Source: GCA-2708415 sp964351905
Lineage (GTDB): Bacteria; Pseudomonadota; Alphaproteobacteria; Micavibrionales; Micavibrionaceae
DNA length: 64,000 bases
Reading direction: 5' to 3'
Assembly (NCBI GenBank): GCA_964351905.1
Contig: CAYGPG010000005.1
Location: 1 to 64,000, forward strand
A program made the translations under genes and the position numbers. Within the stretch, counting starts at the first letter, position 1. Each line of letters begins with the position of its first letter. Under the pieces are notes generated by a model. It saw nothing but the letters and a program-made list of their open reading frames with translations. It had not been told where the DNA came from and did no database searches. Shown piece after piece: positions 60,337-64,000 of this stretch.

Positions 60337-60549
60337 CTTTTTTCCTTACCTGCTTTATTGAATAGACGCAGATTGCAATATTTCAACGCTAATGTGAAGG
60401 GAGTTTGATAAATTTCCCTAGAAAAATTCATTTTAAATAATAGACATAAATTTATCTGCAAGACTTGCTAAAACCCCTACGAAGCAGTAGATTCGTTATA
60501 TAAGTCATTCTGACTTTAGTTTTATGGATATTCATCCCTTCGGCGCGTT
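60337..60549. promoter_or_regulatory. Divergent intergenic region between pnt and type I secretion genes
   Basis: A 213-base AT-rich region that should hold the promoters of both operons. AAGTCATTCTGACTT (60502-60516) is a short palindrome 34 bases before the TolC-like start. No clear consensus promoter stands out on either strand. Confidence 0.35.
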
Positions 60550-62004
60550 ATGAACAAAAAATTTGTTGTCTTATCTTTGCTGGCCTCAGTGGCTATTTTC
60601 CCTTTCCGTCATTCTATGGCAGAAACGCTACAAGAGACTGTTCAACAGGCTTTAGTTGCTCACCCTTCTATTGAGGCAGCGCAAGCAAATAAGAATATTT
60701 TAGAGGAAGATAGAAAAGAAGCACGCTCTGGATTATTTCCTGAGCTCTCAACAAGTGTAAGTGCTGGACGTGTTTTTGCAGATACGAGTACGACCAGAGG
60801 GTTATCTGTTACACGCGGTTCAGCTTACTCTTGGTTTGGAGAGGGAAATGCCTCTCTCACTCAACCTATTTTTGATGGGAATGAAACGTTTAATCGTATT
60901 GATGCGGCAGAAGAAAGAAGTAAATCAGCAGATTTTGATATAACTGATGTGCGTGAAAATCTGGCATTACAAGCAATACAAGCACATTTATCTGTTCTTC
61001 AGGCGCAAGCAACTCTCGATAAAACGACATCATACATTCAGGTGATTGAGAGTTATCTTAGCCGTATTCAATTAATGGTTGATGAAGGTGTTGCGGATCA
61101 ATCGGAGGTCTCACAGGCTGAAAATATCTCATTATTATTGCAGAGCGCCTTAAGTGACTATAAAGGCCAGTTAAAAGCGGCCATTGCCAATTATCAGCAA
61201 GTCGTTGGAAATGTTCCTAAAGGAGAGTTAATAAAACCATCAATGCAATCAGTAAGAATTCCTGATGATATTGACCAAGCGATTAATCAAGCAAAGAGTA
61301 ATCACCCTTTAATAGAAGCGGGTGAGAGAAGTTTACGTGCAGCGGCCTTTGATGTTAAAGCAGAAAAAGCAGGTTATTTACCAGATTTTGATGGAGAGAT
61401 GTCCTATCTGCAGAGAGATCAAGAAGAAGATATTGGCGGTGAAGTTAAAGATGCGCGTGCTTTATTGCGGATGAGTTGGGGTTTTGAGTTGGGTGGTGCC
61501 CAAAAAGCGCGAACTACAAGATCGCGAGAGCAGTATTCTGAAATTCTTGCACAAAATCGTGAAACAGTAAGGAATATTGAGGGTGATATTCGCCGTGCTT
61601 ATGCAGAATATCAAACATCTAAAAATCAGGTTGATCTTGTGAAAAAGCGTGAAAGTGTCACAAGTGAGCTTTTTGAAGCATATAAAACACAATTTGAAGG
61701 GGCGCGTGTAAGATTATTGCAATTGATGCAGGCGGAAAATCAATTATTTAATGCGCAATTAGAATCTATTACAGCGGAGTATAGATATTTGCTCTCTCAA
61801 TATAATGTGTTGGCGAGCACAGGGGAGCTTCTTTCAAATATTAACTCTACGACTATTCAATCTTTAGAAGAAACAGCCTCAGAAGAACTCAATGTTACTA
61901 GTGAGGATATAAAGCAAGATGAGGCTGACCTAGAAGAAAAAATTGTAATTCAAAAAATACCAGAAGAAGTTTCAGAAAGAATTTTTACTAACTCTTCAAA
62001 ATAA
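60550..62004 (+). CDS. TolC-family outer membrane efflux/secretion protein
   Basis: Outer membrane channel for type I secretion. The 484-residue protein has a signal peptide (about 1-24, cleaved at SMA-ET), then two OEP repeats (about 30-235 and 245-440) of paired coiled-coil helices and strands, with ALVAHPSIEAAQANKNI at the start and a matching SNHPLIEAGERSLRAAAFDV in the second repeat. The tail (about 440-484) is acidic and disordered. It is followed 42 bases on by the ABC transporter gene, so the two probably make one secretion system of the LapE/LapB or AggA/PrtF kind. No ribosome-binding site is evident before the ATG. Confidence 0.92.
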   Translation: MNKKFVVLSLLASVAIFPFRHSMAETLQETVQQALVAHPSIEAAQANKNILEEDRKEARSGLFPELSTSVSAGRVFADTSTTRGLSVTRGSAYSWFGEGNASLTQPIFDGNETFNRIDAAEERSKSADFDITDVRENLALQAIQAHLSVLQAQATLDKTTSYIQVIESYLSRIQLMVDEGVADQSEVSQAENISLLLQSALSDYKGQLKAAIANYQQVVGNVPKGELIKPSMQSVRIPDDIDQAINQAKSNHPLIEAGERSLRAAAFDVKAEKAGYLPDFDGEMSYLQRDQEEDIGGEVKDARALLRMSWGFELGGAQKARTTRSREQYSEILAQNRETVRNIEGDIRRAYAEYQTSKNQVDLVKKRESVTSELFEAYKTQFEGARVRLLQLMQAENQLFNAQLESITAEYRYLLSQYNVLASTGELLSNINSTTIQSLEETASEELNVTSEDIKQDEADLEEKIVIQKIPEEVSERIFTNSSK

Positions 62005-62046
62005 ACAATCGAATTTCTGGCGATTAAAAAATAAAAAGGATTTTTG

Positions 62047-64000
62047 GTGAACGAACATATTTCTAATGATCCGCTTCTTGAATGTTTAGTCTATTTGACA
62101 GCTCGTTACGGTAGAGCGAAATCTGCTCAAGCTCTTATTTCTGGATTGGCTTACGGTGAGACGAATATGCAGCCAAGCCTTTTTTGTGAAGCTGCAGAGC
62201 GCATAGATATAAAAGCAAAAATTGTCAAAAAAGATAAAATTAAAAAAATAACTAGCTCAGTTCTGCCTGTTGTTTTAATTTTAGAAAATAATCAAGCCTG
62301 TATTCTTCTTAAAAAACATGATGATGAACACACTGCGACTATTTGGTCACCAGAAACAAAATCTGAAAGGTCAATCGCTTTAACAGATCTAAAGAAATCT
62401 TACACAGGGTTTACGATATATGTTCATCCTAAAGCTGAATTTATAGATCCGCATGCGCCACATCTAGAAGATAAAAATAGGCACTGGTTTTGGGGCCCTA
62501 TGCTTGATTGTAAATCAATATATATGCGCGCAGCTACTGCAGCAGTTTTGATTAATTTATTTGGCCTTACCAGTCCTATTTTTATTATGAATATCTATAA
62601 TCGCGTTATTCCTAATAATGCAATTGAGACAGGTTGGGTTCTTGGGCTTGGGGCACTCACTATATTTTTATTTGATTTTATCATGCGTAATTTGCGCGGC
62701 TATTTCATTGATTTGTCTGGACGTCGAATTGATGTGATCGCAGGGCGAAAAATATATGATCAGCTTCTAAATATGAAATTGGCACATCGTCCGACATCTA
62801 GTGGCTCTTTTGCCAATATGTTACGTGACTTTGACTCGGTTCGAGATTTTATAACATCGGCAACGCTTGTCGCGGTTATCGATCTACCTTTTACGTTTTT
62901 GTATTTATTTGTGATTTATTTATTAGGGGGACCTGTTGCCTTTGTTTTGGCCGCTCTTGTCATACTTGTTTTTATTGTTGGCGCAATTATACAAATCCCC
63001 CTTAAAGCGTTGGTTAGAAAATCAACAAAATCTGCTGAAGCTAAACATGGGCTGCTTATTGAATCAATTCATGGTCTTGAAACAATTAAAGCTGTAGGTG
63101 CAGATGGTCGTATGCGGGAACGCTATGGGCGTTATATTTCAGAAAATTCTAAGTATTCACAAGGCTCTCGTTTCGTTTCAGGCTTGGGTGTGAATTTTTC
63201 AAGCTGGGTTCAGCAAAGCGCATCTATCTTTGTTGTTTTGATGGGTATGTATCTTGTTCAAAGTGGTGATATGAGCGTTGGTGCTTTAATTGCTTGTGTT
63301 CTTTTAGGAGGTAGGGCAATTGCGCCAATAGGGCAGGCAGCCAATCTTATGAGCCGTTATCATAGTGCAAGAACGGCACTCACAACGCTTAATAATATCA
63401 TGGATAAGCCTGTTGAGCGTCCCTCTACAAAACAATTTTTACATCGTCCAGATATCAAAGGAAAAATTACTTTTAGAAAAGTTTCATTTGCTTATCCGCA
63501 TACACAAAGAAAAGTATTAGATGGTGCGAGCTTTATTATAAAGCAAGGCGAACGTGTTGGAGTCATAGGTCGTATTGGTTCAGGAAAAAGTACTTTGGCA
63601 CGTTTAATGATGGGGCTTTATGATGCCGATGAAGGTAGTATTCTTTTAGATGACACAGATTATAACCAAATTGATCCTGCGGATATAAGAAGAAATATTG
63701 CTTACATCGCACAAGACGTTGTTCTGTTTAATGGAACTATACGTGATAATATTACGGCGAGTGTGCCCCATGTGAGTGAAGAACTTATTCTTAAAGCGTC
63801 AAAAGCAGCAGGAGCACATGAATTTGTTGCTCAACATCCTTTAGGATACGATGCACCGGTAGGTGAGCGCGGAGAAGGCTTAAGTGGTGGCCAACGTCAA
63901 TGTATTGCTTTGGCTAGAGCAATGTTGTTAGAGCCTAACATCTATATTTGTGATGAACCTACGAATGCAATGGATACACAGGCTGAAATTGCCTTTACGA
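62047..64000 (+). CDS. Type I secretion ABC transporter with degenerate C39-like domain (partial)
   Basis: Inner-membrane exporter of a type I secretion system; the gene runs off the window after about 651 codons. It starts at GTG, 6 bases after AAAAGGA. Residues 1-125 form a C39-peptidase-like domain; the usual catalytic Cys-containing Q...C motif is missing, so it is probably a substrate-docking, non-cleaving domain, as in LapB/HlyB. Six membrane helices lie in about 155-430, and the ATPase domain carries Walker A GRIGSGKST (about 508-516), the signature LSGGQRQ and Walker B IYICDEPTNAMD. The LapC/HlyD-like adaptor and the secreted substrate are presumably further downstream. Confidence 0.94.
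   Translation, partial: MNEHISNDPLLECLVYLTARYGRAKSAQALISGLAYGETNMQPSLFCEAAERIDIKAKIVKKDKIKKITSSVLPVVLILENNQACILLKKHDDEHTATIWSPETKSERSIALTDLKKSYTGFTIYVHPKAEFIDPHAPHLEDKNRHWFWGPMLDCKSIYMRAATAAVLINLFGLTSPIFIMNIYNRVIPNNAIETGWVLGLGALTIFLFDFIMRNLRGYFIDLSGRRIDVIAGRKIYDQLLNMKLAHRPTSSGSFANMLRDFDSVRDFITSATLVAVIDLPFTFLYLFVIYLLGGPVAFVLAALVILVFIVGAIIQIPLKALVRKSTKSAEAKHGLLIESIHGLETIKAVGADGRMRERYGRYISENSKYSQGSRFVSGLGVNFSSWVQQSASIFVVLMGMYLVQSGDMSVGALIACVLLGGRAIAPIGQAANLMSRYHSARTALTTLNNIMDKPVERPSTKQFLHRPDIKGKITFRKVSFAYPHTQRKVLDGASFIIKQGERVGVIGRIGSGKSTLARLMMGLYDADEGSILLDDTDYNQIDPADIRRNIAYIAQDVVLFNGTIRDNITASVPHVSEELILKASKAAGAHEFVAQHPLGYDAPVGERGEGLSGGQRQCIALARAMLLEPNIYICDEPTNAMDTQAEIAFT

Noticed and set aside
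1..64000. CRISPR arrays, tRNA or rRNA genes, insertion sequences or prophage genes
   Set aside because: I looked for regular repeats, tRNA-like cloverleaf ends and transposase or integrase motifs and saw none.

Overview
This window reads as the chromosome of a free-living, AT-rich alphaproteobacterium. GC content looks close to 40 % by eye; I did not compute it. The evidence is a succinate dehydrogenase set ordered C-D-A-(extra gene)-B, a three-part proton-translocating transhydrogenase, a pyrB-plsY-dprA-topA block, a long FtsZ linker, and a ftsZ leader dense in GANTC (CcrM) sites with a DnaA box. A lineage outside the well-known high-GC orders (for example near Micavibrionales) is an inference. 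No phage, transposase, CRISPR array, rRNA or tRNA gene was recognised.

Layout. 1-4196 (minus): pyrB, plsY, dprA, a small GNAT acetyltransferase and the 5' part of topA. 4241-15300: a type IVb (R64 thin-pilus-like) pilus locus. It holds a short prepilin peptidase (minus), then a receiver-only response regulator, a lipoprotein secretin with a long disordered tail, an Ig-like/PilP-like periplasmic protein, a GspE-type ATPase, a GspF-type platform protein, two single-pass accessory proteins and two prepilin-like proteins without Glu5. A cytosolic hybrid kinase (His kinase-REC-REC-Hpt) converges on its end. 17307-30440: housekeeping and accessory genes, namely asd, a membrane protein, sdhCDAB with an unrecognised gene between sdhA and sdhB, a DUF1761-like protein, a 2OG-Fe(II) oxygenase, nicotinate phosphoribosyltransferase, msrA, two orphan secreted proteins, a UMF1-type MFS transporter, a peptidoglycan amidase and RNase P RNA.

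31059-56218: a nearly complete division and cell wall (dcw) cluster, mraZ-rsmH-ftsL-ftsI-murE-murF-mraY-murD-ftsW-murG-murC-murB-(ParB-like)-ftsQ-ftsA-(P-loop kinase-like)-ftsZ-lpxC, followed by bamD, recN and ligA. ddl is not at its usual place before ftsQ, and two unfamiliar genes are embedded in the cluster. 56202-60336 (minus): an alpha/beta hydrolase and the pnt transhydrogenase operon with an extra 80-residue membrane protein between its subunits. 60550-64000: a TolC-family outer membrane protein and the start of a type I secretion ABC transporter, cut by the window end.

The genes most worth follow-up are the atypical pilus machine and the proteins of unknown role inside otherwise conserved operons: the sdhA-sdhB spacer gene, the kinase-like gene between ftsA and ftsZ with its own palindromic promoter, the ParB-like gene before ftsQ, and the small protein inside pnt. 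A 28-residue membrane peptide gene with its own ribosome-binding site and terminator lies between rnpB and mraZ.
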